A stretch of DNA of 64,000 nt, from NCBI GenBank assembly GCA_964399165.1, contig CAYNPO010000003.1:62001-126000 (forward strand), in the 5' to 3' direction. A program made the translations under genes and the position numbers. Below the pieces are notes generated by a model. The model saw nothing but the letters and a program-made list of their open reading frames with translations, ran no database searches and had not been told where the DNA came from. Shown here in pieces: positions 1-7,115 of this stretch; positions within the stretch are counted from its first letter, which is position 1; every line of letters starts with the position of its first letter. This DNA comes from UBA6144 sp964399165. GTDB taxonomy: Bacteria; Bdellovibrionota; Bacteriovoracia; Bacteriovoracales; Bacteriovoracaceae.

Positions 1-63
1 GACCGCGAAGATGTGAGCAAAGATGGTGATATAAAAACGCATACGTTTTTATCGGAATTTTGA
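1..63 (+). CDS. possible C-terminal end of a gene cut by the window edge
   Basis: Frame 1 is open from the first base to a TGA at 61-63 and reads as a polar 20-residue tail. The other two forward frames close earlier. There is nothing to assign a function to, and the frame could be chance. A perfect 9-bp hairpin lies inside it, which argues mildly against coding. Confidence 0.25.
   Translation, partial: DREDVSKDGDIKTHTFLSEF
31..52. terminator. bidirectional hairpin terminator
   Basis: ATAAAAACG and CGTTTTTAT form a perfect 9-bp stem around a CATA loop. The A/T ends supply a U-tract on either strand. It lies about 100 bases beyond the stop of the leftward toxin-antitoxin/XRE cluster and is well placed to end that transcript. 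Confidence 0.5.
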
Positions 64-154
64 GAGGAAGTGTGAGTACCAGAGCAACTTGCTGGAGGGG
101 CTAAGAATTCGAAGGACGCCATTTAGCCTGACGTACACATTTTCAATATTCTGC

Positions 155-457
155 CTATGCCACCGTCACCTTAACTTTGGGATTCAGCCGCTCCAGAAGG
201 TTCAGCAGCCGGTCGGCAGTGAAGAGGTCAATTTTGTACTTCACGATCTCGGACACACGGGCAGGGTCAATCTCCAACTCTTGGGCCAATTCAAGCTGGG
301 TCATCTTGTGGACCCGCAGATAGACGACGAATTCCTTGCAAAGGGCGCACTTGAGCTGGTCCGCTGCGGAGGCGGAAGCACTCAGGACGGGGGTCGGTTC
401 GACTTTCTTGAGTTTTTTCCTGACTCGTTCGAGTTCTTTGGCATTGGGAAAACTCAT
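155..457 (-). CDS. XRE-family helix-turn-helix protein (HigA/HTH_37-like antitoxin type)
   Basis: This 100-residue protein has an HTH in its second half (about residues 50-85; the segment LAQELEIDPARVSEI is the recognition helix region). That is the size and layout of the short XRE regulators paired with RelE/HigB toxins. The start is supported by AGGAGG just upstream of the ATG. It lies 99 bases downstream of a RelE/ParE-like toxin gene on the same strand, which already has a Phd-type antitoxin. This one is therefore either a second regulator of the module or the remnant of another toxin-antitoxin pair whose toxin is lost. Two cysteines (CALC) sit before the HTH. The family call is secure; its role here is inference. 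Confidence 0.75.
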   Translation of the reverse strand: MSFPNAKELERVRKKLKKVEPTPVLSASASAADQLKCALCKEFVVYLRVHKMTQLELAQELEIDPARVSEIVKYKIDLFTADRLLNLLERLNPKVKVTVA

Positions 458-556
458 ACTTTCCTCCTCTTCCTATCCGTACAAGATATTGCAGAATTCA
501 GCAATTTGGATTTTAGCTGAACCAGATAGCTATTTACGCTGATTTCAGGGGGGGGG

Positions 557-889
557 CTATTCCTCGAAAAGAATGGATCTCAGATGACTGGGATACTTTG
601 AGTCAGTCACTGCGATGAGGGTAACGCGCTTTGCAGAGTGCTCTACGATCCACTTTAGGGAGTAGCGGCCACCATAGAGGGGAAATTTGCGGACACCTTT
701 GACGCTGTCTTCTTCGCCTGAGTCCGGAAAGCGTTGAAGGCGTATTTTGAGGGCCTCGATTTCGGTCTGGAACTCGTCGGCTTTTCTCGATGCAAGTTCT
801 TCGGACTGATCAATATTGGACTCAAGGATCCAAAGAGCGGATTCTTCCACGTCGGACAGGAAATTGTCAGTTTCGTGAATGGTAAACAA
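557..889 (-). CDS. RelE/ParE-superfamily toxin
   Basis: This 110-residue protein has an N-terminal helical hairpin, then the beta-sheet core with the pattern GVRKFPLYGGRYSLKWIVE and a C-terminal strand (KRVTLIAVTDSKYP). This fits the RelE/ParE fold, whose members are mRNA interferases or gyrase poisons. The start codon is TTG at 889-887, four bases after the stop of the preceding Phd-like antitoxin, so translation is probably coupled and the rare start would keep toxin output low. Which target it hits cannot be told from the sequence. Confidence 0.75.
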   Translation of the reverse strand: MFTIHETDNFLSDVEESALWILESNIDQSEELASRKADEFQTEIEALKIRLQRFPDSGEEDSVKGVRKFPLYGGRYSLKWIVEHSAKRVTLIAVTDSKYPSHLRSILFEE

Positions 890-893
890 GACC

Positions 894-1187
894 TTAGCTT
901 ACGGCCTTTCTGCTCTTCTTGCCCAGCACCTTTGCCTTCGCCCGCGCGATGGCTTCACTCGTGGAACCCGGCCGAGACTCTTTCACGCGCCCTTGGGCCA
1001 AGTCACTCAGGCCTTGGGCGATTCCGCGCAGCGAAGCCAGTTCGATCTGCATCTTCTCAAAGTCGTCGGCGTTGAGGAGAACGAACGCTTCACCCGTTTT
1101 GCGGGTGATCTTGATGGGCTCCTGGCTGGCAGATTCCATCCAGGCTTTCAGGTTTGAGCGGAAATCGTCGGCATTTGTTCTTTCCAT
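894..1187 (-). CDS. Phd/YefM-type antitoxin
   Basis: This 97-residue protein opens with the typical Phd/YefM N-terminal DNA-binding fold: a short helix, then KITRKTGEAFVLLNADDFEKMQ, matching the family pattern in which a target-site strand is followed by LxxxDxE/DxM. A basic, disordered tail should wrap the toxin. GAGG precedes the ATG. It is the first gene of a leftward antitoxin-toxin operon and, as in the family, should autorepress it. A 14-bp perfect palindrome 31 bases upstream of its start codon is a candidate operator. Confidence 0.8.
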   Translation of the reverse strand: MERTNADDFRSNLKAWMESASQEPIKITRKTGEAFVLLNADDFEKMQIELASLRGIAQGLSDLAQGRVKESRPGSTSEAIARAKAKVLGKKSRKAVS

Positions 1188-1218
1188 TGGGTACCTCGCC
1201 TAGGAACTAGTGTACCGT

Positions 1219-1232
1219 CAACCGTACGGTTG
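1219..1232. promoter_or_regulatory. palindromic operator candidate of the toxin-antitoxin operon
   Basis: CAACCGTACGGTTG is a perfect 14-bp palindrome 32-45 bases upstream of the antitoxin start. Phd-type antitoxins bind short palindromes at this position. The rest of the 1188-1459 interval is AT-rich, contains a direct repeat of GGCGCTAA around 1273-1293, and shows no gene. Confidence 0.45.
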
Positions 1233-1459
1233 GGATAGGGGGTATGAAAAGCTGATACGCCCCCCAGGGTTTTGGCGCTAATCTGGCGCTAAAACGCCCC
1301 ACAACTACCAAAAAAAGACGAAAACGGACGATCACGAACGACAACTCGAAATGAATCTAACCATTCAAAACAATTAACTAATTTTCCGAAATTGCAGACA
1401 TTCTACAAACCTAACCTTGGCGCTCCTTTCCTGGGCACCATTCCCCCAACCAGCCGCAT

Positions 1460-1816
1460 TCAGAGTCCCAAGCGACAGACCAGGGCTTCGTAGATCTCGC
1501 CGTCTTTAAGAACTGTCACCAGATGCCCACCTGCCACGCCCGACAAGACTACCGAGTAGCGGGCCCCCCCAGCGTTGGCCACATAAGACATTTGGAAATC
1601 GTAGCTGCGCTCATCGCGCATCTCTCCACGTTTCACCAGGGCCAGGGGGCGGTCTTGGTCCTCGAAAACGATGTGCTCGCCGGTCGGGATAGACCCCTTA
1701 GTCTGCATTTCCAAATATGTGCGCTCGCCCTCGCAGAAGAGCCTGCGGCCTCCCGCGGATGCGGTGGGAACGGAAACAGGCAGTAACAGGGAGAGAGTGA
1801 GAATGTGGGTTTTCAT
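1460..1816 (-). CDS. small secreted protein, unknown
   Basis: This 118-residue protein has a clear Sec signal peptide (residues 1-21, ending SAG). The mature part is about 95 residues, predicted beta-rich, with two cysteines (in LFCEGE and at ALVCRLGL) that could form one disulphide bridging both ends. The same layout (signal peptide, first Cys soon after cleavage, last Cys near the C-terminus) is seen in the protein at 6575-6934, suggesting a loose family of periplasmic or secreted beta proteins. No known domain recognised. Confidence 0.7.
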   Translation of the reverse strand: MKTHILTLSLLLPVSVPTASAGGRRLFCEGERTYLEMQTKGSIPTGEHIVFEDQDRPLALVKRGEMRDERSYDFQMSYVANAGGARYSVVLSGVAGGHLVTVLKDGEIYEALVCRLGL

Positions 1817-1967
1817 ATGGCCTCCAGGCGCCGTTATAGATGTGTGGGGAGCATTGGTGAATGCCGGTGTCCAAATGAGGCCATTAGGTCATGGCCTATA
1901 CTCCGGGGGGGGCCCCTCGTGGAGAGGGGCGTATGTGGTTAGGAAGTCGATCCCATAAAAATAACGA

Positions 1968-1999
1968 TTGACCCCGTACTGCGGTACGGGGTGTAGAGT
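1968..1999 (+). promoter_or_regulatory. MerR-type promoter with embedded perfect dyad operator
   Basis: The -35 box TTGACC is at 1968-1973 and the -10 box TAGAGT at 1994-1999, separated by 20 bp, the over-long spacing that MerR-family activators correct by DNA distortion. The spacer holds a perfect dyad CCCCGTAC-TGCG-GTACGGGG (1972-1991). Transcription predicted about 7 bases after the -10 would start at or next to the ATG at 2005. Confidence 0.75.
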
Positions 2000-2004
2000 A
2001 GGGC

Positions 2005-2421
2005 ATGGAAAAGCTCACGATCGGGAAATTGGCGGAAATGGCCGGTGTGGGGGTGGAGACGGTTCGTTTCTACCAAAGGAAAGAGCTTTTGCGCGAGCCC
2101 CGGGTATCGAGCGGCTTTCGCACCTACACTCACGAGGACGCCCAAAGAATCGTCTTCATCAAAAAGGCGCAGGAGCTCGGTTTTACCTTGGGCGAGGTCA
2201 AGGAGCTCCTGGAGCTCAACACCAAGCCTCGCATGACTTGCGGAACCGTCAAAGCAAAGACGGAGGCGAAGCTTAGGGAAGTGGAGCAGAAGATCGCGGA
2301 TCTCCAGCGCATGCGGGAGAGCCTTGGGAAGCTCGCGCGGGCGTGTGACGCCAGCCAGGATTCTATTAAACAATACAAAGTGCAGGAATGCTTCGATGTA
2401 GGTCTTAGCTGTAACTGCTAA
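2005..2421 (+). CDS. MerR-family metal(loid)-responsive activator of the ars operon
   Basis: This 138-residue protein has an N-terminal winged HTH (residues 3-75, IGKLAEMAGVGVETVRFYQR), a long dimerisation helix (about 80-112) and a C-terminal sensing tail. Cys79 and Cys114 are 35 apart, the same spacing as the Hg-binding Cys82/Cys117 of classic MerR; further cysteines are at 129, 136 and 138. It therefore looks like a thiol-based sensor, and its neighbours (arsI, arsC, aquaporin) point to arsenic(III) or methylarsenite as the signal, though mercury cannot be excluded. It is first in the operon and lies behind its own 20-bp-spacer promoter. No convincing Shine-Dalgarno precedes the ATG, consistent with a leaderless message. 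Confidence 0.85.
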   Translation: MEKLTIGKLAEMAGVGVETVRFYQRKELLREPRVSSGFRTYTHEDAQRIVFIKKAQELGFTLGEVKELLELNTKPRMTCGTVKAKTEAKLREVEQKIADLQRMRESLGKLARACDASQDSIKQYKVQECFDVGLSCNC

Positions 2422-2433
2422 AAGGGGGAAGCT

Positions 2434-2883
2434 ATGAAACGGTTTCATGTCCACGTAGGAGTCAAGGACCTCGACCACTCAATCCAATTTTACTCCGCCT
2501 TGTTTGGGCAGGGGCCTGCCAAGGTCAAGGGCGACTACGCGAAGTGGATGCTGGAAGACCCCCGGATGAACTTCGCCATCTCCACCCGCTCAACCGGGCA
2601 GGGAGTGGACCACTTGGGTTTTCAGGTGGACGAAGCGGGTGAACTGTCCGAGCTGACGGAGCGCCTGAAGAAGGCCGACCTGGGCGTCTACGGAGAGGGG
2701 ACGACCACCTGTTGCTACGCGGAGTCGGAGAAAGCCTGGGTGAAGGATCCGGCGGGAATCGCCTGGGAGGCCTACCACACCATGGCCGATGCCGAGGTCT
2801 TCAACGAAGTCCCCAAGGAGGCGATGGCGAGCGCCGGCGCGTGTTGCGCGCCCAAGTCCACCAACGCCAAGAGTTGCTGCTAG
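2434..2883 (+). CDS. arsI: ArsI/CadI-like VOC-family C-As lyase
   Basis: This 149-residue glyoxalase-fold protein carries the ArsI signature. Candidate Fe(II) ligands are His5, His60 and Glu112 (in FHVHV, DHLGF and WEAYH), and the vicinal pair Cys93-Cys94 (TTCCYAES) corresponds to the thiols that bind trivalent organoarsenicals. ArsI enzymes use O2 to cleave the carbon-arsenic bond of methylarsenite or reduced aromatic arsenicals, releasing arsenite in the cytoplasm. The C-terminus has two additional CC pairs (137-138, 148-149), which are often seen in these tails and may act as As(III) carriers. It begins 12 bases after merR with GGGGG upstream, so it is in the same operon. Confidence 0.88.
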   Translation: MKRFHVHVGVKDLDHSIQFYSALFGQGPAKVKGDYAKWMLEDPRMNFAISTRSTGQGVDHLGFQVDEAGELSELTERLKKADLGVYGEGTTTCCYAESEKAWVKDPAGIAWEAYHTMADAEVFNEVPKEAMASAGACCAPKSTNAKSCC

Positions 2884-2890
2884 GAGGACC

Positions 2891-3322
2891 ATGAAGAACG
2901 TCATGTTTTTGTGCACCGGGAACTCATGCCGCTCCCAGATGGCCGAAGGGTTTTGCCGGAAGTACTGGGGCGACAGGTTCAAGGTATTTTCGGCCGGGAC
3001 CAAGAAGCACGGGATGAACCAGCGGGCCATGCGGGTCATGGCGGAAGCGGGAGTGGACCTATCCTCCCATTACTCGAAGACCGTTGAGGAGCTGCCCGCC
3101 GTGACCTTTGACTACGTGGTCACCGTTTGCGACTCGGCCAAAGAGACCTGTCCGTACTTCCCGGGCGGCAAGACCGTGCACGTGGGTTTTCAGGACCCAC
3201 CGGCCCTGACCAAGGACATGAGCGACGAAGAAGAGATTCTCGCCGTCTATCGGCGGGTGCGCGATGAGATCGAGGCCGCGATCAAGGAACTCCCCGTGCT
3301 CCTCGGGGAGCGTGCGACGTGA
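2891..3322 (+). CDS. arsC: thioredoxin-coupled arsenate reductase
   Basis: This 143-residue enzyme is of the low-molecular-weight phosphatase-fold ArsC class. The P-loop nucleophile is Cys8 in the C-x5-R motif (CTGNSCR). Cys80 and Cys87 match the redox relay of the plasmid pI258 enzyme exactly in spacing (72 and 7 residues), and the Asp-Pro at 102-103 gives the general acid. It reduces arsenate to arsenite using thioredoxin. The start at 2891 is chosen because TAGGAGG precedes it and because the upstream in-frame extension overlaps arsI and has no family match. Four-base overlap with the next gene (GTGA). Confidence 0.92.
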   Translation: MKNVMFLCTGNSCRSQMAEGFCRKYWGDRFKVFSAGTKKHGMNQRAMRVMAEAGVDLSSHYSKTVEELPAVTFDYVVTVCDSAKETCPYFPGGKTVHVGFQDPPALTKDMSDEEEILAVYRRVRDEIEAAIKELPVLLGERAT

Positions 3323-3963
3323 AGGTGCGGTTTTTCGCCGAACTTCTCGGCACGGCGTTCTTGTTGATGATCGTGGTGGGCTCGGGGATCATGGCCCAGC
3401 GCCTGTTTCCTGGTCAGGACGGGGCCGCGTTGCTGGCCAATTCCATCGCCACGGGCGCGGGCCTGTTCGTCCTCATCCAATGCGTGGGCCCGCTGTCGGG
3501 ATGTCATTTGAACCCCGTCGTCACGCTGGTGGAGCTGCTGTGGGGGCGGCTCTCCAAGCAGGGGGCGGCATGCTATGCGCTGGCGCAGTTCTCCGGCGCC
3601 TACATGGGAATCCTCAGTGCCCACCTGATGTTCGAGCAACGGGTGTTCGAGATTGCATCGGTCGAACGTGGAGGGGGGCATCTTTTCGTCTCCGAGTTCG
3701 TCGCGACTTTCGGGCTGATCTCCGTCATCGCGCTCGCCGGGAGGAAACACGTGGAGTTCGCCCCCCTCAGCATCGCGGCCTACATCACCTCGGCCTATTG
3801 GTTCACGTCCTCGACCTCTTTTGCCAACCCGGCCGTGACCTTCGGTCGGATGTTCACGGACACATTTTGTGGCATCAACCCTTCAAACGCACCCGCCTTC
3901 GTGGCCGCTCAGTTGTTGGGGGCCACGGCCGCCTTCGTGCTGTTGAGACTCGCCAGAGTGTAG
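3319..3963 (+). CDS. aqpS: aquaglyceroporin, AqpS-like arsenite channel
   Basis: This 214-residue membrane channel of the MIP family has six hydrophobic spans and two half-helices. The first NPA box is NPV (65-67), the second is NPA (170-172). The arginine that normally follows the second NPA is replaced by Val173, widening the selectivity filter as expected for a metalloid or solute channel rather than a strict water pore. Within an ars operon it resembles the Sinorhizobium arrangement in which an aquaglyceroporin replaces an arsenite pump and lets As(OH)3 leave down its gradient. The GTG start overlaps the arsC stop. No ArsB or Acr3 gene is nearby. Confidence 0.85.
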   Translation: MKVRFFAELLGTAFLLMIVVGSGIMAQRLFPGQDGAALLANSIATGAGLFVLIQCVGPLSGCHLNPVVTLVELLWGRLSKQGAACYALAQFSGAYMGILSAHLMFEQRVFEIASVERGGGHLFVSEFVATFGLISVIALAGRKHVEFAPLSIAAYITSAYWFTSSTSFANPAVTFGRMFTDTFCGINPSNAPAFVAAQLLGATAAFVLLRLARV

Positions 3964-4109
3964 CGGGAGGAAAGCGCAAACGTCGGGATTGGCTGGGGGC
4001 GAAATCCTTGCCCGCTGACTCTTGGGCGGAGTTGGGGCATAATGGATTCGTTCCCGCCACGCACCCGTTCGGTCACCATCCCTACAACTTCGCAGAAAGG
4101 AGAGAGATC

Positions 4110-4349
4110 ATGAAAAATGATTCTAAGTCCTGTTCTATCGCGCAAGTGGATGTCACCCTCGCCCGCCCCAGTTACGGCAAGAATTTTGGGATCACCTTCA
4201 CCAACGAAATCGACATTTGGGCCCAGATCGAGTTCCGCGCCTGCCACCAGATCCGCCACATGCGCCAGTCCGGACGCCATAAGGTGTGGGGGGCGGCCCC
4301 TTCGACCCACGACCTGGTGTATTCGACCGCTGTGCGGCTGGAGGATTAG
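4110..4349 (+). CDS. small cytoplasmic protein, unknown
   Basis: This 79-residue soluble protein starts at an ATG preceded by AAGGAGAGAG, a strong ribosome site, 147 bases after the aquaporin stop. It has no signal peptide. Visible features are two cysteines (8 and 45) and a central HQIRHMRQSGRH stretch rich in His and Arg. The same-strand frame continues upstream open, but the ribosome site fixes the start here. It may be the last gene of the ars transcript or an independent unit; no family recognised. Confidence 0.65.
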   Translation: MKNDSKSCSIAQVDVTLARPSYGKNFGITFTNEIDIWAQIEFRACHQIRHMRQSGRHKVWGAAPSTHDLVYSTAVRLED

Positions 4350-4381
4350 CCCTCCGCCGCTTCCCGTGCTAGGAAGGGGGC

Positions 4382-5266
4382 ATGAAACGCGAAAACGACC
4401 CTAGCGCGCCCTCCAAGGCGCTCTTCAATTGGTATCCCGGCCACATGGCCCGTGCCCTGCGGGAGATCAAGCAGAAGCTCGGGATGGTGGACATCGTGCT
4501 GGAAATCCGGGACGCCCGCGTGCCCCTGTCCTCGGGGAACTACGAGCTCAACGCCCAGTTGGGGCAAAAGCGCAAAATCACCGTGCTCAACAAGGCCAAC
4601 TTGGCCGATCCAGACATGGTCGCCAAGTGGGGCGCCTGGTTCGACAGGCAGGGCGCCCCCTACGTCTTCGTGAATTGCTTCGACAAGGCCGCCATGAAGC
4701 GCGTGGTTGGCATGGCCCGGGACATCGTGGAGGCCAACCGCCAAGCGGGCAATCCCGAGGTGGAGAAGAAGAGGAAGCTCCGGCTCATGATCGTGGGACT
4801 GCCCAACACTGGCAAGTCCACGGTCATCAACCAGCTGGCCAACAAGAACGCGGCCAAGGTGGCCGACCGACCGGGGCAGACCCAGATCCAACAATGGATT
4901 CCCGTGGGCGAGGACGTTGAGCTCATGGACACGCCGGGGATCATGCCCCCCATGATCCACCACGCCGACCAAGGGCTGTGGTTGAGCGCCATCCACGCCG
5001 TGCCTGATGACATCTCTAGCGAGGAGGACACCGCCATCTTCGTGGTGAAGCACTTGCTGAAGCAGGGAGCGGAGGAGTTCCTTAGGCGCTACCAGCTCAA
5101 GTCCCCCGACATCGGCGTGGAGGAGGCCTTGCTCCAGATCGCCACCCTACGCGGCTGCCTGAAGCATCAGGGACAGCCGGATCTCAACCGGGTGTACAAG
5201 CTGGTGCTGCAGGAGTTCCGGCGGGGGGAATTGGGCAGGACTTGCTTTGAGGCTCCGCCCCGTTAA
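4382..5266 (+). CDS. rbgA: ribosome biogenesis GTPase RbgA (YlqF)
   Basis: This 294-residue circularly permuted GTPase opens with the YlqF signature WYPGHM (17-22). The G4 motif NKANLAD (70-76) precedes G1 GLPNTGKST (139-147) and G3 DTPG (183-186), the permuted order of this family. Family members assist late assembly of the large ribosomal subunit. The C-terminal helical domain (about 200-290) is present, so length is normal. It stands alone, convergent with the secreted-protein gene that follows. Confidence 0.93.
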   Translation: MKRENDPSAPSKALFNWYPGHMARALREIKQKLGMVDIVLEIRDARVPLSSGNYELNAQLGQKRKITVLNKANLADPDMVAKWGAWFDRQGAPYVFVNCFDKAAMKRVVGMARDIVEANRQAGNPEVEKKRKLRLMIVGLPNTGKSTVINQLANKNAAKVADRPGQTQIQQWIPVGEDVELMDTPGIMPPMIHHADQGLWLSAIHAVPDDISSEEDTAIFVVKHLLKQGAEEFLRRYQLKSPDIGVEEALLQIATLRGCLKHQGQPDLNRVYKLVLQEFRRGELGRTCFEAPPR

Positions 5267-5289
5267 GAGCAAGGCCGGAAGTCGCCCCC

Positions 5290-5317
5290 CCCCGGGGCCG
5301 GTCAACGGGCCCCGGGG
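5290..5317. other. strong GC hairpin between convergent genes
   Basis: CCCCGGGGCC and GGCCCCGGGG form a perfect 10-bp stem with an 8-base loop, 24 bases after the rbgA stop. There is no T-tract directly after it, so it is either an atypical terminator or an mRNA-end stabiliser. The rest of the 5267-5413 interval shows no gene. Confidence 0.4.
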
Positions 5318-5413
5318 AAAAGCGGTAAAAAAATTCACGAAAAGGTGGCCCGTAGCGGCCTGACTCATGGAATCACCTTTGGCGAATGAGTCGATGCCCC
5401 CGCAGATGAAAGA

Positions 5414-5947
5414 TCAAGGGACCTGGCGAACGATTTTGGCGGAAATGCCATGGGCGCGCAGGTCGCCGATCAGCATCGACAAGGGACAGTGACGGCCCCG
5501 TCTGCGGGAGAAGACCCCGATATAGCCATCATCCTCAAAGTCGATATAATTTTCGGTCCACGCAGAACCGAAGCTTTTAACGTCCGGATGGGGCAGGCCG
5601 GCACCATCCGACACTCTGTGGGAGAAGGGGAGTCCGGTTCCGGGAGAGGGGAAGGCATTCACCACAAGGACTTCGCCCTGCTCAAGGTAACTCGGGGTAT
5701 CGCTTACCGGTTCGAATACGTGCCAACGTCCTCCCCTGGGAAGCTCCAGCGCATGGCCCGGGATGAGGTAACCCTGGCGGCGGGTGACGGTCAATTCCAA
5801 CAGGTACGTGCGGCCGAGGGCATCGCCCCAGCCGAGGGACCTATCCTCTTGTATGGCCCGGGCTTCCGCGCGGGACACTTCCTCGTATGCCGCCCCGAAG
5901 GCGGAAAGGCCGGTCATCAGGATCAAGGCGCCCAGGACGCGTTTCAT
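5414..5947 (-). CDS. secreted protein, unknown
   Basis: This 177-residue protein has a Sec signal peptide (1-19, ending AFGA). The mature protein is mixed charge with a conserved-looking segment GRTYLLELTVTRRQGYLIPGHALELPRGG cut here only by description: it sits at residues 45-75 and is beta-rich. One cysteine near the end (RHCPLSM). AAGGAG precedes the ATG. No domain recognised; likely periplasmic. Confidence 0.7.
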   Translation of the reverse strand: MKRVLGALILMTGLSAFGAAYEEVSRAEARAIQEDRSLGWGDALGRTYLLELTVTRRQGYLIPGHALELPRGGRWHVFEPVSDTPSYLEQGEVLVVNAFPSPGTGLPFSHRVSDGAGLPHPDVKSFGSAWTENYIDFEDDGYIGVFSRRRGRHCPLSMLIGDLRAHGISAKIVRQVP

Positions 5948-6187
5948 GGAATTCTCCTTTAGTTTTGAAGTCGATGCCCAAGCCTAACACCCTGGCTAGC
6001 GCCAAATGGGGGTTTGGAAAAAATTACAGAGCATGAACTGCTGACTCACCCGCGACTGGAAGGTGGTCGCAACAGCTCGTGTTGCCGGATTTCCGTAGAG
6101 GGGAGCTTGCCTAGAAGTCCGAGACCGAGCATCCCAGGACTGTGGGAGCTGCTTCACGACCAACAGGTTTTGCCGCAGCCTGAAAAT

Positions 6188-6454
6188 TTACCTGCCGCCG
6201 CAGAGGCTCTCGGCCCGCGGGAGCATTCGGGGGGCACCGCAGGTGGCGGCGGTGTTGTAGAGGGTCGACTGTTCGTCGTTCTCCCACACCACCACTTCCA
6301 GCTGGTCGCCGGCGAGTGCGAAGTCCAGGCAGGTGTTGTCGGCGCAGGAGCTGTGTTTGTTCCCCGCGAAGTCGAAGGTGAGGCCCAGGGAGACGGAGGG
6401 GATGAAGGTCAGGACACCTTCGTCAGAGGTGTTGAGCTTCGCCAGTGCGTGCAC
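6188..6454 (-). pseudogene. remnant of a small secreted protein lacking a proper 5' end
   Basis: The leftward frame ending at 6188 encodes about 85 credible residues (for example SVSLGLTFDFAGNKHSS, several paired cysteines, and a C-terminal Cys close to the end, like its neighbours). The only initiation codon in frame is a GTG at 6454 with no ribosome site, and no signal peptide precedes the domain. The frame continues open to a stop at about 6575 without any ATG, GTG or TTG upstream of that point. Most simply, the gene has lost its promoter-proximal part at a rearrangement near 6450-6460. It could alternatively be a frameshifted gene. Confidence 0.4.
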
Positions 6455-6464
6455 GTGTTCGGCG

Positions 6465-6547
6465 TGAAAGACGACATGGTGGAGGACTATCGCGCCCGCG
6501 GGGATTGCAAAGCCGAGATGGAAGACCTGCTCAAGGCGGCCAAGTAA
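6465..6547 (+). pseudogene. possible C-terminal remnant of a rightward gene
   Basis: The rightward frame here reads as a compact, charged helical tail (VKDDMVEDYRARGDCKAEM and onward to a terminal KAAK), much more protein-like than the same frame further upstream, which is antisense to the leftward remnant. Its TAA lies inside the loop of a perfect 12-bp hairpin. It looks like the tail of a gene whose body is gone. No family can be named. Confidence 0.3.
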
Positions 6548-6563
6548 ATTCGGCCGCCTTGAG
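6530..6563. terminator. 12-bp perfect hairpin between converging frames
   Basis: CTCAAGGCGGCC at 6530-6541 pairs perfectly with GGCCGCCTTGAG at 6552-6563 around a 10-base loop. Neither side has a T-tract. It is placed between the tail of a rightward frame and the stop of the leftward gene at 6575. Confidence 0.45.
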
Positions 6564-6574
6564 AGGATAGGTGA

Positions 6575-6934
6575 TTACAGGTCGCCGGCCACGCAGGCAG
6601 CGGTAGTGGTGCCAGTTTCGCCGGTGGCGAGGTCACGCACTTCCACGCTGGCGGTGGCGGCGTTGAAGCCTTGGCCGCGGGTGGCGACGCGGAAGCCGAA
6701 CTCGCCTTCAGAAGTTTCCACGGAGCCTTCGATGCGGAAACAGTTGGGGCAGCGGAGCACGTCGAATTTCTTGATTTCGGCCTCGGCCTCAGAACCGTCT
6801 TCCTCGACCACGGTCAAGGAGCGCTCGGCGGGGTTGATGTAGAAGCTCACGTCGCCGTCGCAGATGAGCAGGCGGGTGGCGGCCATGGACTGGGCGGACA
6901 GGATCAGGGAAAGGGCGATGAAGGCGGATTTCAT
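6575..6934 (-). CDS. small secreted beta-rich protein, unknown
   Basis: This 119-residue protein has a Sec signal peptide (1-18, SMAA). The mature part contains Cys pairs LLIC, RCPNC and a last Cys in AACVAGDL, with strand-rich sequence between. The layout resembles the proteins at 1460 and 6188, which suggests small disulphide-linked periplasmic proteins of common design. AAGGAG precedes the ATG by six bases. Function unknown. Confidence 0.7.
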   Translation of the reverse strand: MKSAFIALSLILSAQSMAATRLLICDGDVSFYINPAERSLTVVEEDGSEAEAEIKKFDVLRCPNCFRIEGSVETSEGEFGFRVATRGQGFNAATASVEVRDLATGETGTTTAACVAGDL

Positions 6935-7115
6935 GGAATCTCCTTTGAAGCGGTTTGAAGGCCTCTTTTCCTGTGTTCTCTGCGTCCTGTCTATTTTCAG
7001 GGCTGGAGCATGTAAAACCTTCTAACGCGCTGCAAGCAAGCGGAGCCAATGAAGACGGGGAACTTGCCTCCGCCGGCAAGGAGTGGTGAAAGGAGGGATT
7101 CACCCCGAGGTACCG

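Noticed and set aside
1273..1293. Direct repeat GGCGCTAA
   Set aside because: Only two short copies, no third unit and no spacer regularity; not a CRISPR or iteron array.
3264..4109. Rightward frame overlapping aquaporin and continuing into the 79-residue gene
   Set aside because: The upstream part is an out-of-frame shadow of aqpS; only the part from the ribosome site at about 4097 onward is accepted.
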